A stretch of DNA of 64,000 nucleotides from Cranoglanis bouderius. Taxonomy: Eukaryota > Chordata > Actinopteri > Siluriformes > Cranoglanididae. The translations under genes and the position numbers were made by a program. A model generated the notes under the pieces. That model had not been told where the DNA came from and searched no databases. It saw nothing but the letters and a program-made list of their open reading frames with translations. Position 1 is the first letter of the stretch. The number at the start of each line of letters is the position of its first letter. The stretch lies in assembly GCA_023630585.1 (NCBI GenBank), contig CM042536.1:21263904-21327903 (forward strand). Reading direction: 5' to 3'. Positions 1 to 30,018 of this stretch are shown piece after piece.

Positions 1-41
1 ATCTTTTGTGGTCTCTGTGTAACAGTGTCTGTGTGTTTCAG

Positions 42-19095
<19,054 letters not shown>

Positions 19096-19868
19096 AGCTC
19101 TGCATAGCACGTGCTGATGAAGTCGAGAGGGTTCAGTGAGGGCACCGACTGAGGCAACTTCTACACCCTTATCCCAACTTCAACTTTTTTTTCAACCCTT
19201 TACAGACATTTACCTTTTACTTGCCTTTACTTTCCAGAACTAAGTAAACAAATTTAGCTTGTATAATGTCCTTGGACAACACTAGAAATTACACGATCAA
19301 CTGCTGATTAAGTGCAACTAACAATCATGCATTCTCAACCCACTCCCAGACCCAAAAGTGTGAGTACTGAAATGCATTTTGACCTCTGAACCTGCAGGTG
19401 AAATTTGTGAAATAAAATTGAACTTGGCACATTATTCAGGCTCAGGTTAGGGATTTACACATTCATTGCACTTTCAACCCAACGATTCAATGATTAATGT
19501 TCTGTATGTCCTTTTATCTTATTATTATTTTTGTCATCTCGTTTTCTAATGTGTGTGAAGGATATGGTAACATCTAACTGTGTGATTTGAATGTGTGCTT
19601 ATAGTTGTACGAAATATGCTTGATTCCTGTTTGTTCTCTACCCAATTCATTTTCAGTAACATTAGATGTTCAGCTTCATAAGTTTGTCCTGCTTTTCCTG
19701 GACTAATTTATTTTATTTCTGTGTGGTAAATTATGAACCATGCCTATTTTAAGGTCTCTGTTTACATTCTGTAATGTTCATTATGGCATTAGTTTTTTTT
19801 TTTCTTTTGTTGTATTTTTGTTGAAACCCAGCCTACTCAAGAAGCCTTAAATGGTCCTCTAACCACAT

Positions 19869-19911
<43 letters not shown>

Positions 19912-20745
19912 CTTCTCCAAATGTCCATAATTAAGAATGTGGATCAAAGGTTTGAGAAACCAAGGAAAACTGCACTTCACTGGTCTCATGGAGAAAAGGT
20001 TACCAGCCTTTTTTTTTTTTTTTTAATTTATATATATATACATATATTTTTTTAAGTTATACAGGTTGATGTAGGTGAGTTGATGGACTGATTCTATTTT
20101 TTTTTAATATTTTGAAAAGGATTATTGAAGACGTGTGTACTGCCTCTTTTCATCAACTCTGGTTGCGGAAGAGCTAAAATCAGTTATAATAAACAGTTGT
20201 ATGTGCACTGTAAATTGTATCTTTGAACAGTCATGAAGTAGGTTACATGACCTAAGCGTGACCAGATCAGGTTTCTAATTAATGATGGAGGTGGTTTACT
20301 GATTGGTAAGCCAATTACCCTTTATGATTTAATGATATAAAAATATAGCTCAGTGATATCAGTCCTTTTATCCAAAGAGTGAACCACTTTTTTTTTTAAG
20401 AATAAAAACGGACCACTGAAGGCAAGGTTCAACTCCACAAACATCTGTGAGGAAAATGAATAAAGTTCATGCAGGTGTGTTATGAACTGCATGTACATTC
20501 TCTGCATCGGGCTGCTTCTCTGCATTCTGACAAAGTGCAATATTGTAGCTGCTTTGTGTTTGTTTGTTCTGTTTGACCTTATATATGACGTTCTACTGAC
20601 AAAAGCTGCTTGGCTTGGTGTCTTTGTTAATAAATTTGTGATTAAATATATATCTGTCTTCATTGTTGTACGTCTCTGATATATCCTTCCGCTAATTTGA
20701 GTTATGGGTGCTGTTACATCTGTCTTTTTCTTTGTGCGTTTCTAG
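19096..20745 (+). other. Probable klc1 3'UTR / downstream flank
   Basis: Non-coding, T-rich stretch after the klc1 stop. AATAAA hexamers occur at 19411, 20188 and 20629, so the 3'UTR could end at any of them. It contains a T tract of about 40 bases (19870-19910). No open frame resembling a known protein. The true end needs transcript data. Confidence 0.5.
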
Positions 20746-20811
20746 TGCATTCACGGGATGAACGTCATTCATTTTGAAGACGGAAATGACTGGTTGTCAG
20801 CAAAGATGTAA
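20746..20811 (+). CDS. klc1: Candidate alternative terminal exon of klc1
   Basis: A strong acceptor (pyrimidine tract TCTTTTTCTTTGTGCGTTTC then TAG ending at 20745) opens a 66-nt frame that ends in TAA at 20809-20811. Exon 13 of klc1 ends in phase 0 at 14844, so this segment could be joined in frame in place of the 19030-19095 exon, giving a tail that starts CIHGMNVIHF and ends DWLSAKM. It is exactly as long (22 codons with stop) as the canonical last exon. KLC1 is known for alternative 3' splicing. I do not recognise this peptide with certainty; chance remains possible. Confidence 0.4.
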   Translation, partial: CIHGMNVIHFEDGNDWLSAKM

Positions 20812-21308
20812 AGAGAGCTTTTGATTTTAAAAAGGCTGTTGATCAGCTTTTAAATAGTGTAGATGTTTGTATCATTCAGTGCATCACTGTACACGGTAGG
20901 GTCATCCAATGGATTCCGGAATTTTATGTGGCACGCAGCTCCAAAAAACTTAATTCATCACAGTATTTAATCTCTCAAGCATTAAATTGTTTCTTTTTTA
21001 TGTTCTAAACTGTTGTTAAATGATTTATGCCATAGAAAACTCACAAGACCAAAGTTTAGGGCCTTCTGACCTACAGAAGTTCTGAACTTCAGAGCTACTA
21101 TTTGACCTATGGCATAATCAGGGAGTGTTTTGGGGGTTTAACTCCCTCCTTTCATTATTCTGCCTGCTGTGTTGGCTAGACATCTCCAACTGCCTCGTCT
21201 CTCATAATGGCTTGAAGTTTGTTTCTGTGACTGCCGTGTGGTGGTAAAATTGCACACACCTGAATAAACATAAAATCTCTCCTGAGTCACTTTGACCTGA
21301 AGGCCTGT

Positions 21309-21356
21309 CTGTTGATCTCAATCAGCCATAATTTAAAGCTCTCCAACATGAAAGTT
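21309..21356 (-). pseudogene. Relic resembling ttl exon 6
   Basis: Read on the minus strand, this stretch encodes FMLESFKLWLIEIN, compared with [15 protein letters not shown] in ttl exon 6 (about 25920). The nucleotide match over GTTGATCTC.ATCAGCCA..TTTAAAGCTCTC (plus-strand sense) has only a few changes and a 3-nt gap. It lies about 3.5 kb past the last ttl exon, on the same strand. No splice sites or other ttl exons are evident around it, so I read it as a remnant of a partial duplication. Confidence 0.45.
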
Positions 21357-23902
21357 ATCAGAATGCGTGCATTGTTATTTTATTGAAGTTTTTGAATGGG
21401 AAAGATGGTTACTAATCTGAGGTTTAGTTGGGGTTTCTCACATGGGTAAAATAACTTTAGCATTAAACATATTTGAATGGAGCTTTACATCAAAAACAAG
21501 AGCAACACAAACAGGCTTTTATAGCTTAATAGGGCATCCCTTTGTGGTACATCTGAGAAATTAGATTTTTTTTTTTCTAACTTAGCACTGACCATGTCAA
21601 TTCATTAAACAGTAAGGATGGATTGTTTTTTGGAAGTTAGCTAATAAATTATAGACTACAAGTCCTGCAGGGGCAGGTTTTGTTTGAGATTAATAATTGC
21701 TTTCTATTTTGTTTGGTCTGTGGTTCATTAGACCACTTAATTGTATGATATTACTGAATTTTTTATTTGTACATTAGTATATAACATTTGCCTTGCTGCC
21801 TTCATATTTACAGCAATAAGTCTTGGGTCTTGTGATATAGCGTTATACAGCCAAACCACTGACCAACTGCCTGCATTTTAATGTCATATTCCTCCTACGG
21901 ACCATTTATCTATTTAAGTAAAACTTTTTTCTTTTGAGTTTCAAAAAGAAAAGCTTTGTGAAGGTGGGCCCAGTTGTAAAGTAGAAATGTGATCGTTTAT
22001 CTTTAAATAAACGAAAAATTTACATTGTTTATTTATTTTTAGCTGTAACAAATTAAAAGTCAGAAGAAAAAAAAAACTAATTTTATTTGACATGACCAAC
22101 ATAGACATCACATGTACCATGCACAAAACATTACAAAAATAGAAAACTGACACAAAAATCATAAACACAGTATGGTGTTGCTATTTACTCAAATACATAT
22201 AATAGGTTTCCTTTAAAGCTAACTGTAGGAAACATTCAGGAGTGAAAGTAAAAGACCAGATGACCTTTTCTGGTGACAGGTGGGTTTACATGCTGAGCAC
22301 AAATCAGGGGTTTACAGCTTTAATGTGGATCTCAGAGGCACAAGGTCAGAACACGACCTTTTCATTACTAAGGGGAACAAGATACAAAGCAGATGGATAA
22401 ATACAGTTCAGACCAAGGTAAAATTTCTTAAATGACTAATAAAATAACGTAAAGAAAATGAGTAAATTTCCCCCCCCGTTTCAGGCTTAAAAATTCTACA
22501 AATACTAGAGATCTTTACAGAACAGAAAATGTTCAAAATAACAAAATACAGACAGCGTTTCAATTCTCTTTGGTTAGAATTGATGACATGTTGAAAGACT
22601 TTAGCTCAGTTTGGGGTGGGCAGCAAGTTTATTTCTTGATTGTTATATACACATCATACATAATACATAAATATATAAATCAAGTCAAAGGACTACTACA
22701 AAGTGTCTAGTCCACAAAGTGTACATTACAATAAATAAAAAGACAATTGTGAAAGTGACTATAACAAAAAAAAAAAAAAAGTATACTGTCTTTTCAGAAC
22801 ATTTCAAATTTACGTTTAATAAGGCACCCTTTCTCTTTCAGCTAAATCAGGACTTTAAAAAAAGAGGAAAACCTTAAACTGATGACTGAAAATAATACTG
22901 TTATGTAAAGTATTCACACATTTTCACCAAAATATGTAGTGATCCAACACTAATATGATGACTGTAGCAACTAAATGTTTACATACTATATGAGGCTTGC
23001 TTTTCTTCATGAAATGTTTCTTACACATACTCTACACAGAACTATTTTTCCCCCCTTCATACATCCTTTTTAGGATCTACCATTACATAAGCATTCCTAC
23101 TGCAGCATGCCCGGGGTCACATCACAGGCATTCTGTCAAGCCCTTCTCATGAAATAAAAGACACTCATTTGACATACTGCTGCAGCTAAACCATGTTTTA
23201 AGGTTCAGTGAGGCTTGTGTCTGATCATTTACACAGAACATAGCTGAATCAGGAACAGCCATTCATTGTAAACAAAGACCCAAGACGCATCCAACATACA
23301 CACATAATGGCTGTCAAAGTGCAATACACTAGTATACAACCGAATACAACTGACTGGGGGGAAAAGTAAAAAAGACTCAAAAGACAAAAAAAGAAAAAAA
23401 GAAAGAAAAAAGAAAAGAAAAACGAAGACCTAACCAAAGGCAAGGGGAGTTTATAAAAGCACACATTTAACCCAAACATGAATATTTAGTTCTGAATAGG
23501 TCTTGAAATGTTAAGCATAGGGAAAATGTTCCTAGACATGTATTTCATATAAAACAGCATTTTGCATGCATTTAATTGAACATGCACTGTAACATGCACT
23601 GTGAACTAGGAAGTCATATGATATGAATGTGTGGAAAAAACTTAATTACTATGGAGGTAGAATTTAAAAAATATGATTGATAAACCTTTTAAAATATAAA
23701 AAAAACAAAAACAAAGAACAAACAGTGGTAATTAGTCGCCTGCTGTGCTGGACTTTGTACTACAAAGTCCGTTGTACTGAAAAATCAGATTTGGGCAGTG
23801 AAACAGATAACAGTATGTACAGGAGTGAACGGTTGTACTGGAGTTATTAATGCAGTGTCTGATCATGCTTGAAGATAGATAAAGTATATCTAAGATGTAC
23901 AG

Positions 23903-23904
<2 letters not shown>

Positions 23905-23932
<28 letters not shown>
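23905..23932. repeat. (CA)n microsatellite
   Basis: About 14 CA units in the klc1-ttl interval. Confidence 0.9.
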
Positions 23933-23933
<1 letters not shown>

Positions 23934-24496
23934 ACATAGAGACCAAACTTACAAAACATCAATGCTTTGCTGACATGCCTCGTCACCATAAATAACACTT
24001 TCTGAACCTATAGGGAGATTAATGTACAGTATCAAAGCCTATAGCAAGTACTATAGGAGCAATAAGATGCTTTTGGTTTCTAATGGGATGTGCAGTCACT
24101 TAAAAATACTGAACAATAGCGACCGAGGCTAAATCTACCTCTCTTTAAAGCCCAGAGCAAAAACTGCAACTGGTATATAACTGAATTTTCAATATGTATA
24201 CATTGCATGGATTTTCAAAAAATGGGGGTTTTATGGGGGAATGTGTCTATGGAAATGTAAGGCACTAAAGTCACAGGAATTCAATTCCATAAACATCCTA
24301 TTTTATAACAAGGTGCCCAGAGGAATCTTGCTGAAACTGCTGAGACTATCCTTGTGTTGTCTAGTGACTATATTCTTGTGATTATGTTTGTGTAGTGAAC
24401 TGAATCCCTGGTATAATCATCCAATCAGGCTAAACAGCCCACCTCTAGTGCAAAAAAAGGGGCTGAAATCATACCAGAGATGATCTATGCCACAGA

Positions 24497-24685
24497 CTAC
24501 ATTTACATTTACGGCATTTGGCAGACACCCTTATCCAGAGCGACTTGCATTTATACAACTGAGCAGTTGAGGGTTAAGGGCTTTGCTCAAGGGCCCAGCA
24601 GTGGAAGCTTGGTAGTGCCGGGATTTGAACTCATGACCTTCCAATCAGTAGTCCAATGTCTTAAGCACTGAGCTACCACTATTTA
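24497..24685 (-). mobile_element. tRNA-derived SINE
   Basis: On the minus strand it starts with a tRNA-like promoter: A box TAGCTCAGTGCTTAAG and B box-like GGTCATGAGTTCAAATCCC, followed by a tail with AAGTCGCTCTGGATAAGGG and TGCCAAATGCCGTAAATGTA. This tail occurs in SINEs I associate with catfish and related fish. It lies just past the hairpin in the ttl 3' flank. The tRNA-like head is part of the SINE and not a tRNA gene. Confidence 0.8.
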
Positions 24686-24779
24686 GAACCTCACCCTGCT
24701 AAAACTCTTCATACAACTAGTTTAAGAAAACTAGTTTAAGAAAACTGATTGTATGAAGAGTTTTAGCAGGGTGAGGTTC
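24686..24779. repeat. Long inverted repeat (hairpin) in the ttl 3'UTR
   Basis: Left arm begins GAACCTCACCCTGCTAAAAC and the right arm, 24741-24779, is its reverse complement: about 31 bases pair without mismatch (up to 38 with a few), around a loop of under 20 nt. It ends 21 nt past the ttl stop codon, so it should be transcribed in the ttl 3'UTR. Confidence 0.85.
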
Positions 24780-24800
24780 CTCATGAACGCAGTATCATGC

Positions 24801-27800
24801 TTACAGTTTGATGAATGGGCCAAAGTGTTGTGGTGCTCTGAGTTTAGGTGAAGAGCTGGAGCTGGAGGAGAGAGAAGGAGAAGTGGAGAATGGTGGGGAA
24901 GAGGACAGGGCGTCTGCATTTAGTGAGAAAACGGTGGAAATGGCTACGTCCACGATGCCTTGGCACAGCTCCGGGTAGAGCTTCCTAAAGACGAGAGGAG
25001 AAGAACTTTTTCACGATGCTGACAACAGAAGTGAATGATGTTACTCATGATTCACGCACTCTTTTCAACAGAACGAATAGGATGAACATGTTAGAAAGGG
25101 AATTGCACTCTAAAGGACATCAGTTTCACACAACAACCTTAGACAATGTAAAGGAACAATTTGAATTTCTATTCTCGGAATGATAAAATATGGTTTCTAC
25201 AATGGCACAGAAGTTCTTAGCTGTTCAAACTGAAAGGAGGTTACAGAATACTGAGAACTAGTGGACATACACTATATGGCGAAAAATATGTGGACACCTG
25301 ACGAACATACCCATATGTACTTGTTGAACATCCCATTCTAAAGTTGGTCCCCCCTTTTGCTGCTATAATGGCCTCCACTCTTCTGGGAGGCTTTCCACTA
25401 GATTTTGGAGCATGGCTGTGGAAATGTGTACCCATTCATCCATACGAGCATTAGTGAGGTCTGTGTTCAGTTCATCCCAAAGGTTTTCAGTGGGGTTGAG
25501 GTTCTGGGCTCTGTGCAGGACACTCGAGTTCTTTCATTCCAAACTTTGGCAAACCATGTCTCACAGAGCTCACTTTGTGCACAGGGGCGCTGTCATGGTG
25601 GAACAGGTTTGGGCCTCTACGTTCCAGTGAAGGGAAATTGTAATGATACAGCATATAGAGACATCCTATACAATTGTGTGCTTCCATCTTTGTGGCAACA
25701 GTTTGGGGAAAAACCACATATGAGTGTGATGGTCAGGTGTCCATGTACGTTAGGCCATATAGTGTATAACTATCAGTATGACACTGTAAGGGAGTCATGT
25801 TGGCTCAACGGTAACCAGAGAAATAATTCTTAGTTGATAGAGAGCAGATACTCTAAAAAGTCTGTAAAGTACTGACTGTGCACATGCAGGTGCTCCGTTG
25901 ATCTCGATCAGCCACACTTTAAAGCTCTCGTCCAGCATAAAGTCGAAACCGAAAAGCTGGAAGCTCTGGTAGGACAGGTGCTTAGTGCTGATCGCTGGTT
26001 CAATACACACGAGGCAGCTCCTGTGAAATAAGGAGAGATATGCACCATGAACTAAATGAGAGTAATGGATTAGAAATTTTGAACAACTTTAACAATTGTA
26101 CTTCATGTACAAAAACCTACAAGTATTTATGGCTGCATACTACGTGCAAAAGCCTTTATAGTGATTGTACAGCTACTGCAACTGTGGTGCGCTTAAAATG
26201 ATCGGCTGCATCCGAAATCGCGTACTACCCTACTACACAGTAGGCAAAAAGCAGTACGCCAGAGGGGTATGTCCAAATTCTCAGTAGGCGAGAAATACCT
26301 GGATGGCATACTGCTTCCGGCGAGATTTTGCAGTGTGCAACCGATGGACACTACGCGAGTCAAACAATCCCATAAAGCAACGGGACTGGTGCGGATGAGC
26401 TCAGAAAAGAAAAAAAAAAATTGCGGAAGACATCGTGCCAGCTCTTTTTAAGTATTAAACCTTGGTTAAACAGGACTTGTTTAACAATACCCAAATAAAT
26501 TGTTAACTTGTTAAAGGTTTAAACAAAAAAACCGTTGTTAAAGCATTTGAAACCTTTTTTGTGATCTCCATCATGCCTTAGCCGGCCAAGCTAACGGCAA
26601 CGAATTTACCTCGGCCCAGATCAAGTTCATCTAATTCAGTTAACTTTCCTGATGTGCATTTAATTTGCTTTAATCTGGTGGTCCCTTTAAGATTTTTGTG
26701 TTTATGATGACGTCGAAGATCACATGACAACGCCAACATGGCGGATATTGTATGTCCGGGATTGTAGTCATACTACACACACATACTGATTAGTACGTAC
26801 TGTTTCAACGGCCGTGCAGTAGGTACTGCATCGAATGAAGTACATACTGTCACAGTACGCAAATTCGGACGCAGCCATCGTGCCCACCTGACCATCTAAT
26901 CATTGCCTTAAGAAGTTCTTGATCACCTAAAACAGGTGTGTTAGATTTTAGTTGGAGATGAAACCTGTAGGAAGGCCGATCGCCAGGAAGAGGGTTGGTG
27001 ACCACTGCTTTAAGATATGGTTATTTGATCATCTGGAACATCTTGGATCAGGATGTTCACAGCACACAATAAAAAAAATTATTTGTTATGGTGTTCAGAT
27101 GGCAGCCTTTTGTTATATCCATATTGTGAATATAGTACAATAATGTATATTCAAATGTATATTGTGCAGCTGTAAGGAATGATTTCATCACTCTCACAGA
27201 AGATGAAGCTTGCTTAGTCAGAGATGATTGTAATAAGTGTCTGTAAACTACCTGTCATACCTTATTATCTGCTTGATCTGAGGTAAGATGGAGGTCTCCA
27301 TGGAAACATTGTGAACGTTCAGCAGGTAGTGTCTGAACTCGTCAAAGAACATCTCATTGCCCTCCTCGTAGCGGCCGTAGTTCTGCGAGTGCTCCTTCTG
27401 GATGCAGTGATTGGTCAGGTGGCTGGTCATGTCCTGCAGGTCTGAGCTGTTGTACGGCTCTGAGGACGTCCTCAGCACTCCCTCACGGTACAGGTAGATG
27501 TTGTACTGATGGTCCACAAGCACCCAGCTCCTTAACACAGAGGATTAATACATCACATGTTATAAACCATTGAGCTTTTTTCTTGCGTTGTGCTTGAAGT
27601 CCACAATTAATACACAGACAAAATCCAAAGAGGTTGTATTTCTTACCTTATATCAAATTTGCGATGACCGGGTTCCAACAGCAGGGGTCGCTCCAGATAC
27701 TTCTGAATGACATGAACTTGTCCTTGATTATCAATGAACTCGAGCAACTGGTTTGCATCCTGAGATATCAAGATTCCAGCCCCTAAAAAAAGTTGTAAAA

Positions 27801-29901
27801 TGATCACAGGTACATTTTTAAAAGAAAGTATTTAAAAATCACAGAGTCACAGCTCTCAGTTTCATTTCCTCCCTGGTCTAACATATCTGATGGGATTGAC
27901 AAGTATTTTGAAAGTTAAAGTATTGGATTAAAGCATGTAAACATTCAACAATGTGGTACTGTGGTGCACCAAGAAACTCATGAGGCTTAAAATATACCAC
28001 ATACACGGTTCAAGACACTCCAATTGCATTTGTTTTTATATGCGAACTGTTAAATTGGCTTTTTGATTTGTTCTCACCTTTTGCTCCAGCAGATGATTTA
28101 GCGATCCACACTGTTCCCTCCCCGTTTTCCTTTTTGTTGTTATAGGAGGCAAGAAAGACCTCACGCTCATCCGTCTTTGGGTTGTTCTTCAGGTAGCTGA
28201 TGCCATTGGTGGCAGGAGCCACAGGAGTGTTGAAGTTAGTTGGGTAAATGGTGTATGACTCAGGGAACCAGTTACAGGAGTCTTTCAGCTCTGGACTAGT
28301 CTTTATTAACCTGCAGGTAAAAAGAAAAAAAAGATGATGTCCAGTGAAATGTATTTGAGATGTACCTTTTCTATACCATTACAGAGTTTGTGGAAAAATC
28401 AAAAACTGAGAGCAGCAGATACATTTTCATATATTTTATCATGTTTATATAGCAAATGAATCAAATAACTCTAAAATAAAAGCTGAAGAATAAATTCATA
28501 CTTGACCAGAGATGCTTTGCGACACAGCTTGTCTGCTCCTCTATAATAGTTGACCAGCTGCATCAGTCCTGGCTCATGGCCTGTGAAAGACATACAGTGG
28601 TAATTATTTTGGGAGAGCCATACATACTTGTTCATGAATTATTCATGCCTGTCATTAACCTTCACTGCTGCGGAGTAGGACAAGATCTCACAAGATATCA
28701 CAGGGAACATAATGTTAAGGCAGTTGAATGCAAACGGAGTTGAAAGGAGCTCAAGATGCTGGATTTTTACAGACCATTAAAGACAAGTCAGAGCGCATCA
28801 CGATAACACATGATGAAACGGATATGGCCTTTTTGGCAGTGAGTATAATCTGATGCACCAGTCTTTTAGAGAGTATCAGGGCTGATATTAAATCAGGGCT
28901 AGCATTAAATACTGGGTTGTTATCGAAGCAGGTCTGACAGTTTTCTGATGCAATCCACTGATGCAGTTTATGCCATAAATGTCTGGAATTTTGACTGACA
29001 ACCCAGACCATGGATGTAAATACATGACACAGTTTGCCTTAAATCACACCGCCATCGTGATGACTTGGCAACAGAAGTCCCCATTGCCCTGTTTTTAGTA
29101 AATTTGTACTGTCTTGCGCTGTTTGCACACGTGCTTCATGTGTTGTTTCATCTCACTGTGTACTGTACCAGCTGTATATGATTGAGATGCCAATAAAAGC
29201 CACTTGCTGGAGAACCAGGAGGAGCTGGAGCTCCAGGAGGAAACCCACACAGAAATGTGCATCCTAATTTCTACAGATGCACCAATCCAAAATGTCAGAA
29301 CTCAGACTATCATCTGGTACAAGTCAAGAGATGATAATCTGAGTTCTGACATTTTGGATTGGTGAATCTGTAGAAATTAGGATGCACATTTCTGTGTGGG
29401 TTTCCTCCTGGAGCTCCAGCTTCCTAAAACATGCCTGTAGGTGGACTGGTGACTCTAAATTGCCGTTAGGTGTAAATGAATGTGTGCCTGGTGCCTTGTG
29501 ATGGACTGGTGGCGCATGCAGGGTGTATCCCTGCCTCATGCCCAGTGTTGCTTGGATAGGCTCCAGATCCTCTGTGAACCTGACCAGGATAATGTGCTTA
29601 CTTTTCAAATGTTTCTCAAGGAAAGCATCGTTCACATAAAGGAATTAATTAAGTGAGTAAAGTGGGTTGACAAATAATCCATGCAAGAGCTTTTAAAATA
29701 CACTTTTAACACCGGCATTCAAAACACACCCACACAAACTTTACCTAGGCGCCCAAAGGGAAGGCGGTTCCGCTCTCCAAGCATCAAGTTAAATCTCGGA
29801 TTGTCCTTTTTCAGTCGTTTCCATTTTCCAGTAGAGATGAGGATTCTGGAGACTTCAGCATACACGCTGCTGTTGTCATCTCTTAAAACAAACGTGTACA
29901 T
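24801..29901 (-). CDS. ttl: Tubulin tyrosine ligase (7 exons, 400 aa)
   Basis: ATP-dependent ligase that puts tyrosine back on the C-terminus of detyrosinated alpha-tubulin; cytosolic. Exons, in transcript order: 29901-29745, 28580-28502, 28310-28078, 27782-27647, 27530-27261, 26020-25877, 24984-24801; phases agree throughout (1203 nt with stop). The protein starts [19 protein letters not shown] and ends FIKL, as TTL does. ATP-grasp features: [11 protein letters not shown] (exon 3), [20 protein letters not shown] (exons 4-5), [10 protein letters not shown], and the metal-binding LIEINGAP with E331 and N333, D318 in FGFDF. Length exceeds human TTL (377 aa) mainly by a Ser/Pro-rich insert ([20 protein letters not shown]) before the end. 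An in-frame ATG at 29919 with a better start context would add MSNPTL. Introns carry a Tc1 MITE and a 93-bp palindrome. Confidence 0.96.
25270..25764. mobile_element. Tc1/mariner MITE in ttl intron 6
   Basis: Flanked by TA at 25268-25269 and 25765-25766. Ends CACTATATGGCGAAAAATAT and, inverted, CACTATATGGCCTAACGTAC; both lead into GTGGACACC / GGACACCTGACC. The 495-bp interior keeps pieces of a Tc1 transposase in antisense without an open frame. Confidence 0.85.
26204..26876. mobile_element. Non-autonomous DNA transposon in ttl intron 5
   Basis: Left end GGCTGCATCCGAAATCGCGT and inverted right end GGCTGCGTCCGAATTTGCGT, both continuing ACT. The trinucleotide ATC lies on both sides and may be the target duplication. 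Interior has several GTACT/AGTAC words and no coding capacity. Confidence 0.7.
26886..27008. mobile_element. MITE fragment
   Basis: Ends CCAGGAAGAGGGTTGGTGACC and keeps AAAACAGGTGTGTTAG, words shared with hAT-like fish MITEs such as the one at 62206-62370. Truncated; limits approximate. Confidence 0.4.
29223..29421. repeat. 93-bp-arm palindrome in ttl intron 1
   Basis: Left arm 29223-29315 and right arm 29329-29421 are reverse complements with about two mismatches, separated by 13 nt. Arms begin AGCTGGAGCTCCAGGAGGAA. This would form a very stable hairpin in DNA or pre-mRNA. No coding content. Confidence 0.9.
29432..29580 (+). mobile_element. L2/SINE-type 3' tail, diverged
   Basis: Shares with the 17825-18042 copy the phrase for GTGACTCTAAATTGCCG, TGCCTTGTGATGGACTGG and TTGGATAGGCTCCAGA. 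Non-coding, in ttl intron 1, directly next to the palindrome. Confidence 0.6.
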
Positions 29902-29934
29902 GAGTGTAGGGTTGCTCATCACAGCCTGCTATAA

Positions 29935-30018
29935 CACACACACACACACACACAGTAGACTGAGAGTAACGGTGTCCTATCCGGCCTTTACACTGTTACA
30001 CACACACACACACACACC
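29935..30018. repeat. Two (CA)n tracts upstream of the ttl start
   Basis: About 9-10 CA units at 29935-29953 and again at 29999-30018, in the presumed ttl 5'UTR or proximal promoter. Confidence 0.85.

Larger units (their letters stand above)
20812..24480. other. klc1-ttl intergenic region / possible long ttl 3'UTR
   Basis: AT-rich, almost free of recognisable transposons, no convincing ORF. Contains a (CA)n tract at 23905-23932 and a relic of a ttl exon at 21309-21356. On the minus strand polyadenylation-like AATAAA words occur near 22028-22036, so the ttl 3'UTR could run from 24800 to about 22.0 kb; this is inference from A/T richness and lack of repeats only. Confidence 0.4.

Noticed and set aside
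24497..24685. tRNA gene
   Set aside because: A and B boxes belong to a SINE head; no cloverleaf with a proper acceptor stem is evident and a SINE tail follows.
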